In this document: positions 53,758 through 64,000 of the stretch, one piece after another
Layout of the letters: each line of letters starts with the position of its first letter
How positions within the stretch are numbered: position 1 is the stretch's first letter
Assembly (NCBI GenBank): GCA_036924085.1
Contig: JAVGWX010000004.1
Span: 39,034,293-39,098,292 of the forward strand
Source of the DNA: Ariolimax columbianus
Taxonomy: Eukaryota > Mollusca > Gastropoda > Stylommatophora > Arionidae
Length of the DNA stretch: 64,000 nt
Reading direction: 5' to 3'
Notes under the pieces: model-generated
What the model was told of the DNA's origin: nothing
The model's input: only the letters and a program-made list of their open reading frames with translations
Database searches by the model: none
Translations under genes and position numbers: made by a program

Positions 53758-54790
53758 TTATCGTTGGTCTTTGTGAGGTAGTTTTGACATCGCCTGATGT
53801 CTCATGAACAAATTCACACCATTTTTGTCTGTCCAGCGCCATAATTTCGGTGTCCTCCAGGGACTTTCCTGTCCACAGCGAATATCATCTGTCCAGCGTT
53901 TCTTGGGGAGACCTCTTTTTCTCTTGCCGGAGACTGTGCATCTGAGTACTTTATTTGGTAGCCCACTCGATCGCAGTACATGGCCGTACCATTGAAGCTT
54001 GCGTGTTTTTACCACTGATAGGAGGTCTTGATAAGGTCTAATAGCCTGTGCGATTGTGTTTCGAATATTGACGTTTGTGACACGATCCCTATAGATTATT
54101 CCAAGGATCCGTCTGAAGCATCTTATCTCCATCGCCTGGATGTTTCGCTCCATTTCCGCTGTTAGTGTCCATGTCTCACATGTGTACAGGTATATAGAGA
54201 ACATCAGCGTTTGCATCAGATTAATCTTGGTTTTGACTGCGATGCATTTATCTTTCCATAAAGGTTTCATTGATGAGAAGACCGACATTGCTTGTGCAGA
54301 TTCTTAGCTCTGCCTTCGTCCCTTCGACTCCAATGATAGATCTCAGATATTTGAACCGAGTAACGGTGTCTATTTGTTTGCCCTCTATATATAAGGTGTC
54401 TTGAAATCCACTTTTGTTGTTGGTCATTCGTTGCGTCTTTTCAGGATGTATTTCCATACCGTATTTTCTTGATGAGGTTTCAAATTATTTTAATTTTTCA
54501 TATTTTATGTGTTTGCCTCACTAGTTTATACTGACGGAGGCGCGCTATTCCACCCTAGACCGTAGTCAACTAGGCGATATTAAGACGCATAAACCAGTGC
54601 TTGTGTGTATGTGTGCATCTGTATGTACCTATGCTAGGTTTATGCGCTCTCAGAAGCCATCCCAACCAACGTGCAATAAAAGGGTCTCACCCTGAAGGTG
54701 TGTGTGAAAGTTGTGCAAGAGTGTGATTGTCTACAACATCGGCAAAACGTAGGTTCGTAATCGTGCTCTCACCTATTGTTACCGCTCCAT
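53758..54790 (-). mobile_element. RTE-like LINE relic
   Basis: RT block ITNLRFADVVDN (54720-54775; FADD changed to FADV), then PEKTQRMTN and TRFKYLRSIIGVEG (54248-54457), then YTCETWTLTAEMERNIQAME, ILGIIYRDRVTN and QWYGHVLRSS, KKRWTDDI (53758-54288). A roughly 230-bp segment without RT homology lies between 54480 and 54715. Confidence 0.88.
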
Positions 54791-55029
54791 GGTGACCCGG
54801 TAGAGCAGTATTTCTCAACCCTAACTGAGTTGGCGCCCCCTTTTCTAAAGAAAAATGCGAAAACGTCATTCCCCTGTAGCTTAAGAAGAACATCATTTAA
54901 CTTTTCAAATATATCTGAAAGAAAGATCTCGTCTTTACGAAGTACTTCAGTTTCAATGTTAAGCTGTTATTGCATTGAAACAAGAAACTCCATAATGGTA
55001 TCAAATAATGCCCAAAATCTGTTCCAACA

Positions 55030-56430
55030 ATTGCCTTCCGTGTTCCACGGTCATGATATGCTCCCCACGTGGACACTTGTCATCTGTCCCAATCCTCATT
55101 TTTGTTGTAACGATGACTCTTAAGTCTGTTATGTCCAGTTCTCAGTCTGAAGATGATGACTTGCTGTTCTCTAGTTAAGTTATAGTAGTTGTCTTCTTTT
55201 CGGAAGTCGGGGTGTTAATCAGCTCATTTTCCCTTTAAGTTGGTTTTCAGTATCGTCTTAACCTCATTATATGTGATGCTCAGGTCTGTTTGTGGGGATG
55301 CTCCTCCACTCTTTGCTAGTTTGTCTGCAGCTTCATTGCCTTCAATATTGCAGTGGGATGGGATCCACTGAATGACCAACCTTGGGTGTTCTGCTGAGAG
55401 CTGTGTCAGGGAGAACATACATTGCTCGAGACCTTTATCTTTGTGTTGTTTTAGCGCCGTTAATACTGAAGCGGCATCAGTTAGGAATGCTATGTTTTCT
55501 TGGTAGATATCTTTATCTTGGATTACAAGCTCAGCTGTGGCCTTCAGTGTCTCTGCTTCTGCACGGAAGTTATTGGACTATGTTCCCGTTGTTAATACTC
55601 GAGTTTTAACTTCTCCATTCCTTAGTCTGTAATAGATCCATTCACCTCCATCGGATATGACTTTGTTAGATGAGCCATCGGTGTATACGTGTATCCATGT
55701 TTCTGGTGGGTATACTCTTCTAAGATATTCTTCTGTAATAAATTTCATTTCTAAATATGTCTGAGTTCCCATTTTCCTTATTCCCTCTATGGTTTCTACC
55801 ATCTCAGGGGACTTGGCTTTTTTTCCATGGTGGAATTTGGGATGTTTGTTTCAGATCTCTAACCTCAGCCTGACTTATGATTTGGTCTGCTCTTGCAAGT
55901 TCTTTTGTTTTTTATATGAAGTTGTTTCTGTTTAATCTCCCTCTTCCTGTGCGATTTATCCTGTCATATATTTGGTGATAGGCATTCGTTTGAATTTCTC
56001 CCCCTGCTGGAGTGTTTTTTTTTGTTGGTTTTTTTTGTGTGTGGTTATCTCTGAGCTTCTTTATACTTTCGATTCGTGTGAAGTTATCCATTGCATTTAT
56101 TGGTATTGTTCTCATAACTCCTTGGTTTTGGGTTGTATTAATTATTTTTTGAAAGTTATTCTTTGTTGCTGTGGGCCATGCTGCTATCCCGTATTCTAGC
56201 ACTGGTCGCACATAGTTTCTTTAGGGCGCCCGTATCAGCTCTCCATGTTGAGCCTGATATCTTTCTCATTTTGGCCATTCTGTTCTTAGCTTTGTTGGTG
56301 GCTTTTTTTTTTATCTGGTTTGTCCATGTCAATATTGGGTTCATTGTTATTCCCAGATAAATTTGACATGTCAAGGGGGAGAGTCTTGCCATTTACTGTT
56401 AGGATTACTCCTTGGGGCTTGGGAGATACA
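55030..56430 (-). mobile_element. LINE-B copy 2, RT end to 3' end
   Basis: RT tail ([41 protein letters not shown]; 55912-56392), RNase H (YTDGSSN, 55578-55802; VIQWIPSHCNIEGNEAADKL, 55224-55418) and C-terminus to 55030. It is an I-type element distinct from LINE-A at the nucleotide level but similar in domain order. Confidence 0.88.
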
Positions 56431-57319
56431 CAAGGAAGTACACAACCGAAATTAAAATAATCAAATGAATATTCCCAGCATTTTCTCTTTATCTGTGACA
56501 TCTTAAATATATAACGTTTGTTAATGGTATAAATGTGGCTAAATCACCCCAACAAGCATTTCTTTTGTTTGATAAGTTGAAATTGTGCTATTTGAGGATT
56601 ACTTCGATTGCGACATGTCCAGATTTTGTAAAGTTGTAGAGCCAATATCCAATTAATGTGTTTAAATGTTCCTAGATACGGCACATCTTAATTCTACGTT
56701 TGAAAATTAATAATTGAGAATAAATAGCACGTTTATGTCAGAAATAACTATTTAGCGGTCATTATTAATATTTCTCAAATGCAGTCACTGACATGATCGA
56801 GAACCACAAAAAAACGCCTCCTATGGGCAATAAACTTCCACCCTCAAGCCAAACCCCCCCCCCCCCCGGCCCCCCTCCACCCCAACCCAACCCCACCTCT
56901 CTATGAGCCTGCTGAGAATTACAACAAACTGAGTGGGGAGACTCAGATGCAGTAACGTGACAAGGCTTGTGAGAATTGTCGGGTGTGCATTCTGCTGCTG
57001 GTGGCCCGTCAAAAATTGCACCACACTAACGTCAAGTGACTTGATTCAGTAGCAGAAAATCGGACAAGGCTTGTGAGAATTGTCGGTTGTAAATTTCACA
57101 GACATCAGCTCTTGATGATCGGCTGAATTGACAGCAAACAAAGGTGTAAGAAGAAAACCTAAAAGAGCAGTCACCTAGACTATCTCGGTAACTGCTCATG
57201 TCAGGTTACATCGGAAAACGTTGTCTGAAGCAAACTGAACAGAGGGGTGGGCTATAGCCCTGTTCGAAAGTGAGGTGTGGTTCATTAAGAACCCTCAGTG
57301 AGCACATCCACAAACCTTG
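56431..57319. other. No gene recognised
   Basis: A 24-26-bp sequence CAAGGCTTGTGAGAATTGTC occurs twice (56960 and 57064). A C-rich tract lies at 56857-56895. Confidence 0.45.
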
Positions 57320-57405
57320 TGTGTGTATGTGTGTATATGTGTATGTGTGTATATGTGTATGTATGTATGTATTTATGTATGTATGTATGTATGCATGCAT
57401 GTAAG
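57320..57405. repeat. TATG microsatellite
   Basis: (TGTG)n changing to (TATG)n. Confidence 0.93.
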
Positions 57406-57486
57406 CTATTTTTAATTAAAGGAAAAGTTACATACCAAATGTACAAAACAGTCAATTACAAATAATAAGACAATTCAGATTACAAA

Positions 57487-57752
57487 TATCTTGTCCACCC
57501 AACACGTCCATATCTTGTCCACCCAACACGCCCATATCTTGTCCACCCAACATGCCCATATCTTGTCCACTCAACATGCCCATATCTTGTCCACTCAACA
57601 TGCCCATATCTTGTCCACCCAACATGCCCATATCTTGTCCACCCAACATGCCCATATCTTGTCCACTCAACATGCCCATATCTTGTCCACCCAACATGCC
57701 CATATCTTGTCCACCCAACATGCCCATATCTTGTCCACCCAACACGCCCACG
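57487..57752. repeat. 24-bp minisatellite, 11 units
   Basis: ATATCTTGTCCACCCAACAT + GCCC repeats with exact 24-bp period from 57487 to 57752, differing by C/T substitutions. All-frame ORFs across it follow from the multiple-of-three period. Confidence 0.97.
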
Positions 57753-58209
57753 TGTTGCGAGCATTGCTTGTTGACTGGCTGACTTAACCATCCGGGAATT
57801 AATACTCTTTGTCTTTATTTTGGTATGTCTTCTTGAGCTACACACATGGGAAGCCAGTTGTCCTGACCTGTTCTCCAATTGTTCTCGGTCATGTATTGTT
57901 GTAACCTCCCTATTATTCGTTTTCCTTATTGCCCCTTGTCCTGAACACGATTCGTTGTGTATAATGGGATAACTATACTTTGCATCTGTTTTGTCACAAT
58001 TTCGTTCTATACAAACCATAGATCCACATCTGCAGTTGACCTCTTGACCAAACGTATGTCATATTTATTCCAATGCATTTATATGCAAACCGAACGTTAG
58101 CTCTCTCCCCCACCTCCAACTTCCCTCCCTCCTACATTCCACCTTCAAACTCGACTATCTTGTTGTTGAATGGTTATGATGAGTAACTTTACTGTTTTGT
58201 TGTTGTTGT

Positions 58210-59400
58210 TCTTCTTCTTCTTTTGTTCTACTGCTCTTGTCATACGGCGTCGCATACAGGTGGGATGCGTAGATTTCTTGTTATTGCCAAGTGGGAGACT
58301 TGTGCTGTCGATAGGTGTAACTTTATGATAGTGTCAGAGACACCCTCGATCCACCGACGTCGCGGTCTGCCTCTTGTTCGTGGACCGGAAACCTGCATAT
58401 GATATGCTCGTTTGATGCACGCTGGTCATAATGCATTCTGACTAAATGACCAAACCACTTGATTTGTTGAGAGTTAATGTAGGCACTAACTGGGTTTGTT
58501 GAGAGTTAATGTAGGCACTAACTGGGGTTGTTCCAACTATCTGTCTCAGCGTGGTGTTGCGATTCGGTCACAGATTGTCTTTCCGGCTCTACTCCCCACA
58601 CAACGCATCTCAGAACTCTGGATCTTACTCTTATGTGTTTCTAGTGAGGATCAAGATTGACATTGGATATCAATGTAGGAATAAATAGTGCATTTATCAC
58701 CCTCCTCTTAGTTGAAAGAAGCACTCTAGGGTGTTTAAAAATCGGCGCAATTTGATAGTGTACACTGTTGACCTTCTGAATTATACGTGCAATCTCTCTG
58801 TCTACTCTGCCACCATCAGTGAACATATAGCCCATGTATTTGATCTTCCACACTTGCTTGATACCAATGTCACTGATGTGGAAACTCCTCTGCAATTGTT
58901 CACGTGAAATCAACATAGTCTATGTCCTGCATGTGTTGATCTTCATGTCAAATTCGTTACAAGCAAAATGGAGAAAGTTCAGGTGGTGTTGTATGTCTTC
59001 TCCATTTTGGTAAAAGATGACCAGATCATCAGCAAACAACAGTTCATCGATGGACTCTTCATGAGGGTTAGCCAACTGTAATTTTATCCATGTAAATTGT
59101 GAACAAAAATGGAGAGAGAACACACCCCTGTCTTACATCCCTCAGTACTGGAAACCAATTTGTCATACCTGTATTCGTTCGTACTACACCTTCATTGTTT
59201 ACGCACAAGGCACGTGCCATCCAGTAGTGACCTTCCACACCATATTCCTCCATTACCTCCCATAACCTACGTCGGTTTACACGGCCAAATACCTTTTCGC
59301 GATCATTGAAGCCCATGTGAAGTTTATTATTGTATTCTTTGGCTTTTCACTGAACTTTCTGAGCGTAAATATAGCATCCGTACATTCCACGCTTTTCCGG
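58210..59400 (-). mobile_element. LINE-E relic with (GAA)n tail
   Basis: In minus order: FGRVNRRRLWEVMEEYGVEG and VRQGCVLSPFLFTIYMDKI (59068-59316), ELLFADDLVIFYQNGED (58920-59123), KYMGYMFTDGG and STKRRVINALFIPTLI (58641-58916), then KWFGHLV-like and GRPRRRWIEGVSD (58320-58460), and a TTC/GTT-rich end at 58196-58222. An apparent 30-bp tandem duplication (GAGAGTTAATGTAGGCACTA) is at 58470-58520. Confidence 0.87.
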
Positions 59401-59454
59401 AAGCCTGATTGTTTGTTTGTCCTGAAAATGAAGTTTGGTGGCGTGTTAAAGTGG

Positions 59455-59700
59455 CTTTCCTCACGTACGGAGCGTGCTAATTAAGGTGAAAGCGGGGTCC
59501 TCAAAGCTATGCTTGACTTCATCTGCGTGTCACTCACTACTACGTAAATCACCATGTTCGCCAGATGTCATGTAAAAGCTCAGTTTCCAGGGAGAACTCA
59601 TTGAAATGAGGTGAGGTCTTGGTCAGTATATTTTTACCAGATCCTGAATAACATTATCTGATCAGTATGTTTTGTCTAACCAGACGTTAGTTTCCTCTTC
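59455..59700 (-). repeat. Repeat P copy 4
   Basis: Contains GCTATGCTTGACTTCATCTG, GTCACTCACTACTACG and TCTGATCAGTATGTTTTGTC, matching copy 1 in the same orientation. Confidence 0.7.
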
Positions 59701-60138
59701 CCAAATCGACTTTTAAGTTCAGTGCTCTACGGTTGTGTTGAAGGCACTCGTTCATTAAATAGGTCAAGGTCAAGTGCTGTTTCAACTTCCAAGGTCCAGA
59801 ACACATGTTGTGATGGCTTATGTACACAAGGGAACTCTTAAGGGAAGTTATTTTCGTTGTTAAAAAACACAACAAAACAAAACAAAAAGCTAATTGAAGC
59901 TATTTAAGATAAACACATAATTTTGACATAGAATAGAAGTGTTAAACATTTTAAGTTGAACGGAGCAAGTACACGTAACAGAGTTCATAATCTCTTGACG
60001 TTGTTTTGTTTTGTCGAACTCTCTGTCATCCACACCCACCAGATACCCCGCCCCACCCCCATCAAATATTTCACCCCCACCAGATCTTCCCTTTCTACTA
60101 ACCCCCCCCCCCCCCCCCACCCCCCACAACTATTTTCC

Positions 60139-60954
60139 CATCAGGCTGTGTCACAAAAGTTTGGCCAGGGCTCCTGGAACCATCAGGCTGTGTCACAACA
60201 GTTTGGCCAGGGCTCCTGGAACCATCAGGCTGTGTCACAACAGTTTGGCCAGGACTCCTGGAACCATCAGGCTGTGTCACAACAGTTTGGCCAGGGCTCC
60301 TGGAACCATCAGGCTGTGTCACAACAGTTTGGCCAGGGCTCATGGAACCATCAGGCTGTGTCACAACAGTTTGGCCAGGGCTCATGGAACCATCAGGCTG
60401 TGTCACAACAGTTTGACCAGGGCTCCTGGAACCATCAGGCTGTGTCACAACAGTTTGACCAGGGCTCCTGGAACCATCAGGCTGTGTCACAACAGTTTGA
60501 CCAGGGCTCCTGGAACCATCAGGCTGTGTCACAACAGTTTGACCAGGGCTCCTGGAACCATCAGGCTGTGTCACAACAGTTTGGTCAGGCCTCCTGGAAC
60601 CATCAGGCTGTGTCACAACAGTTTGGTCAGGCCTCCTGGAACCATCAGGCTGTGTCACAACAGTTTGACCAGGGCTCCTGGAACCATCAGGCTGTGTCAC
60701 AACAGTTTGGTCAGGCCTCCTGGAACCATCAGGCTGTGTCACAACAGTTTGGCCAGGGCTCCTGGAACCATCAGGCTGTGTCACAACAGTTTGGTCAGGC
60801 CTCCTGGAACCATCAGGCTGTGTCACAACAGTTTGGTCAGGCCTCCTGGAACCATCAGGCTGTGTCACAACAGTTTGGTCAGGCCTCCTGGAACCATCAG
60901 GCTGTGTCACAACAGTTTGGTCAGGCCTCCTGGAACCATCAGGCTGTGTTACAA
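60139..60954. repeat. 42-bp minisatellite, 19 units plus a partial
   Basis: CATCAGGCTGTGTCACAACA + GTTTGGCCAGGGCTCCTGGA + AC repeats with exact 42-bp period; unit 20 begins at 60937 and is cut by GAAGAAGAAG. Substitutions (GGCCAGGG, GACCAGGG, GGTCAGGC) group in blocks, indicating amplification of subsets. It is preceded by poly-C (60098-60118). The period is a multiple of three, so long frames are open on both strands. Confidence 0.97.
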
Positions 60955-61109
60955 GAAGAAGAAGAAGAACAAGGAGAAGAAGAATTACTTATCTGCACAT
61001 TCGATTGCAAGTATATAAATAAAAATACATCTACACCCCCACTGAAGTAGAAGGGGATCAACGTTTTCAAGAAAACGAACTATTGTCACTACCACGGCTA
61101 TTCTTTTGT

Positions 61110-61335
61110 ATATGCTTCTTCTTCTTCTTCTTCTTCTTCGGCGTTTGTCATGGAAAGGTCGTTGTGTCATTGTTTGCAACGAGGATGCGATATCTGTGCC
61201 TTTCAACCCCACATCCGATTTCAGCAGCTTTGTGTGGCACCTGGTTTGCCTTCCTCTGCGATCCCTATTCAGCTAGGAGTCGTTGGCTGCTGTTAGTTTA
61301 TTCACTGCTGCATCTTTGGCCCTTTTTTTTTATAT
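61110..61335 (-). mobile_element. SINE-S copy 5, degenerate
   Basis: Long (GAA)n tail read as TTCTTC at 61117-61140, then GTTGTGTCATTGTTTGCAAC, GATATCTGTGCCTTTCAA and CACATCCGATTTCAGCA landmarks. Confidence 0.7.
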
Positions 61336-61839
61336 AGTCTCGTCTCCTTGCTAATTATCCTAGGCTAACAACAGGTTCAGGTGCAAGATACAAACCACAA
61401 CCCCAGCTTACGCCTACACCGTGCACTTAGAAACATAATGTTTTATAGCAGCCTGGTCAATAAGGTTGGTATTGGCAATATGATCAACTTGTATTGCACT
61501 ACAGCAAGTAGAAGTTATGTCTATATTCTTAAGTATACCACTGCATACTGGCTACTAGAGAAAATTTGTCAAGAGCCAATAATTCAGTACGAGTTGCTTC
61601 GAAATCAATCAACAACAATAATAAATGAGTCACATGTCTTTATATTTACATTCTATTGCAATAGTATTCATAGTATTCATCCTCTCATAGCGACTATATG
61701 TATTGAGCGACTGCAAAACTTCACATTTCTTTTTTCTTCCTACATTTTCAGTGAAGCACCCGTATGAGAACCATACTTCCGCTTCCTTCATGGCGTGTTA
61801 GTTTAAGAATATAAATATAAACATTATTCAATGGTATTC
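61336..61839. other. No gene recognised
   Basis: A 128-codon plus frame (61381-61767) has no recognised similarity, is AT-rich and is not supported as a gene. Confidence 0.4.
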
Positions 61840-62150
61840 ACCAACCGATGACAAAAAAGACTCCATGAAAGAAAAAGTATACACTAGACCTGAATATTAT
61901 CGATTAAAAACAGGAGGAACGACATTACGATTTTGATAGAAGACATAAATTCTGAACCTGGGAATGATGAAAACGGTTTTGAAGAGATCATGTGCAAATA
62001 TACAATCGAGACTAACACGAAATTGAAGGATTAACTATGGACTTCTGAGCTTTAATTCAACTAATAATTGATGCCAGTATGTTTGCACATACAAACAATA
62101 CACAAAGCAACATAGGTATAGCTGGACCACGGACAGAAAACTAGAATAGC
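61840..62150 (+). mobile_element. LINE endonuclease relic
   Basis: ITILIEDINSEPGNDENGFE then EIMCKYTIETNT is the same block as 52196-52385, more decayed, followed by a KYTWTTDRK-like end. Confidence 0.7.
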
Positions 62151-62154
62151 CATA

Positions 62155-63620
62155 TACGAGGTATGTTCAAAACGTATCCGACCTTTGGGTGGAAAAAATA
62201 CAATTACTCACTTAGAGGTTTGAAATCTTAATCCTCTTCGAAGTACTCTTCTTGGAACTCTGCACACTTCTCCCCGTGATCCCACCACTGTTGAAAGAAT
62301 TTCAGGAAGGCCTCTTTGGCAGTGGAGTATCGCTGTCTTGTCGTATTTCGCATAGTGTCTTTTCGTGACTCAAATCGGATCCCTTTCAGCGGAATTTTCA
62401 TCTTGGGGAACAGGCAACATTTACAAGGAGTCATGTCGGGACAATAGGGAGCATGGCGGGCTAGAGGTATGTTTTATTTGGCCAAGAAAGTCTGAATCAG
62501 ATGCAAATAATGGGCGGGTGTTTTGTCATGATGGAGCTGCCTAGTTCCTGTTGTCCACAGGTTCGGTCGTTTGCATCGAACAACATCGCTAGGCGATGTA
62601 TGACCTCCAGGTCGTACTTTTTAGTAATGTTTGACCTTGTGATATATACTTGTGATGCATAACCCCAAGAAAGTCTAAGAAAACGATCAACATGATTTTG
62701 ACATTGCTGCGCGCCTACCTCGCTTTTTCGGCCTCATGGATGGCATGGCTTCGTTCGTTCTCAATCTCCCGCTACCAAACCCTGAAAGGGCTTAAGTAGC
62801 AGAATGTAGTCCAGCGAACGGAATGCGTTGTGTCGTAGTTTACAGCTTGACTGCGATATTTGCACATGTCGGTCCAACACATCCGATTTCAGCAAGCATT
62901 TTTTGAGTACCGGGTTAGCATTCCCTCTTCGATCCCTTCTCCTTAGCCAGTCTGCCCTGTGCAACCTGTTATCCAGGATCACCGCGTGGAGGTGTAGAAA
63001 GGTCTTGGCAGTTCAGGTTCGCAGGCCCTGACTCTAGCAGTCAGCTATGGGTCGCTGACCACTGCAGCTCATGCGCTCGGCCTCATGGATAATACATGTC
63101 TCCACTGTGGCTTTGTTTCGTTGTCGTACCCATGAATCTACGACTCATCACCAGTTATCAGAGTGCTCAGGAAGTCGGAGTCGCCGTGTGCGCATTCCAG
63201 TATGTCTTGTGAGACTTTCAGAGTTGCTTCTGCTCAATCGTTAGCATCTTCGGCACGAATTTTGCGGATACTTTCTGCATAGCCAAATCCTAATTCAAAA
63301 TGGAGTGTAGCGAACCAATGCTTATACCTACCTCATCTGCAAGTTCTTGGATGGTGACACAGCGGTTATGTAAGACCAAAGTTCATGCTTAGTCAATGAC
63401 TTCATCTTTTCGGCTGGTTGAGAGCCGTTAGGAATGATTCCGCTTTCCACCGATGTGGGCTATCTTTTAAGCGATTGTACCACTCCTTAATCTGTGTGAT
63501 GGTATCGTCACCGAAAGCATGTTGAATTTTCCGAATAGTTTCCACTTGGGTATCGCCTAGCTTTTGGCCAAATTTGATGCAACACAGATGCTCAAGTAGA
63601 AAAGATACATACTTTAATTA
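62155..63620 (-). mobile_element. Mariner-like element with decayed transposase, split by SINE-S
   Basis: The left terminus ACGAGGTATGTTCAAAACG (62158-62176) is a mariner-type inverted repeat. The minus-strand frame, with many stops, runs from HAFGDDTITQIKEWYNRLKD (near 63500) through RVTIQELADEVGISIG and DLAM.KVSAKFVPKMLTIEQ to CCLFPKMKIPLKGIRFESR and FFQQWWDHGEKCAEFQEEYF (62228-62434). It is interrupted by SINE-S copy 6. No right inverted repeat was seen. Confidence 0.87.
62742..63076 (-). mobile_element. SINE-S copy 6, inserted in a mariner, 14-bp duplication
   Basis: Identical flanks TCGGCCTCATGGAT at 62728-62741 and 63077-63090 delimit a 335-bp element. It begins in its own sense at GAGCGCATGAGCTGCAGTGG, 25-30 bp shorter than copy 1, which implies 5' truncation. 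It ends in AACGAACGAAGCCATGCC without GAA repeats. It has no ORF of its own. Confidence 0.95.
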
Positions 63621-64000
63621 TCTTTGCGTTAAGGATATTTGGTCATGCTATATCTATAAGAAATCAAACAGAATAGAGAGATTGAAATGACATGCTAGAT
63701 TGTAACAGACCCTCTGCTTGCCCTGATCGAACTTAGACCATTCTCACACTCATCCACATCATCATGACCATACTCAGTAAATGACATATCAAACAGCAGG
63801 TGGTATATTTATTATATCATACTCATATTGACAGAGTAGAGAAATTACAAACACAATATAATACATATCTTAACTAAACATTATACTAAAACGGGAATTG
63901 TAAGCATTAGCTATTGATGGAATTCCCAACGATCTAAAAAACCCAGTTCTATTGCCATGCAATTGCATCACACACACATCGCCTTAACTGCGTCTTCAAC
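63621..64000. other. No gene recognised
   Basis: AT-rich sequence to the window edge. Confidence 0.4.

Noticed and set aside
57480..58019. ORFs over the 24-bp minisatellite
   Set aside because: Same artefact of a period divisible by three.
59956..61050. Long plus and minus ORFs (up to 364 codons) over the 42-bp array
   Set aside because: Multiple-of-three tandem repeats stay open in several frames by construction; there is no upstream exon, signal peptide or splice context.

Overview
The window looks like invertebrate, most likely molluscan (gastropod-like), nuclear DNA. It has one recognisable host gene with thirteen visible exons and canonical GT-AG introns. The rest is dense non-LTR retrotransposon, SINE and mariner debris, microsatellites and minisatellites. 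The dominant LINE has the order endonuclease, reverse transcriptase, RNase H, like the I-clade elements (Nimb/nimbus type) known from snails. The species assignment is inference from repeat types only.

Positions 1 to 35,937 are occupied by a gene on the minus strand that encodes Greatwall kinase (MASTL), the mitotic kinase that keeps PP2A-B55 inhibited through ENSA/ARPP19. The kinase N-lobe, the HRD and DFG motifs, a very long insert between DFG and APE, and the C-lobe lie in order from 35.9 kb down to 2.55 kb. Twelve of the thirteen exon boundaries seen are consistent in phase or run off the window. The exon 8/exon 9 junction is not, so a small exon or an alternative splice site is probably missing there. 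The last exon or exons, encoding the C-terminal AGC tail, lie left of position 1.

The introns carry most of the visible history. Five of the seven copies of one young LINE family (called LINE-A here) sit in them, several with clear target-site duplications, and others nest in older RTE-like LINEs. Intron 9 starts with a 36-bp minisatellite made from the exon 9 donor splice site. Intron 8 contains an interleaved inverted repeat.

From 35.9 to 64 kb I see no host gene. This part holds a mariner-like element with a 29-bp minisatellite inside it, an internally deleted LINE-A copy with target-site duplication, several other LINE relics, a 24-bp and a 42-bp minisatellite, and a second mariner interrupted by a SINE-like element (called SINE-S here). 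SINE-S has six copies in the window and, like LINE-A, tends to end in (GAA)n. Names such as LINE-A, SINE-S, repeat R and repeat P are labels for this report and are not database names.
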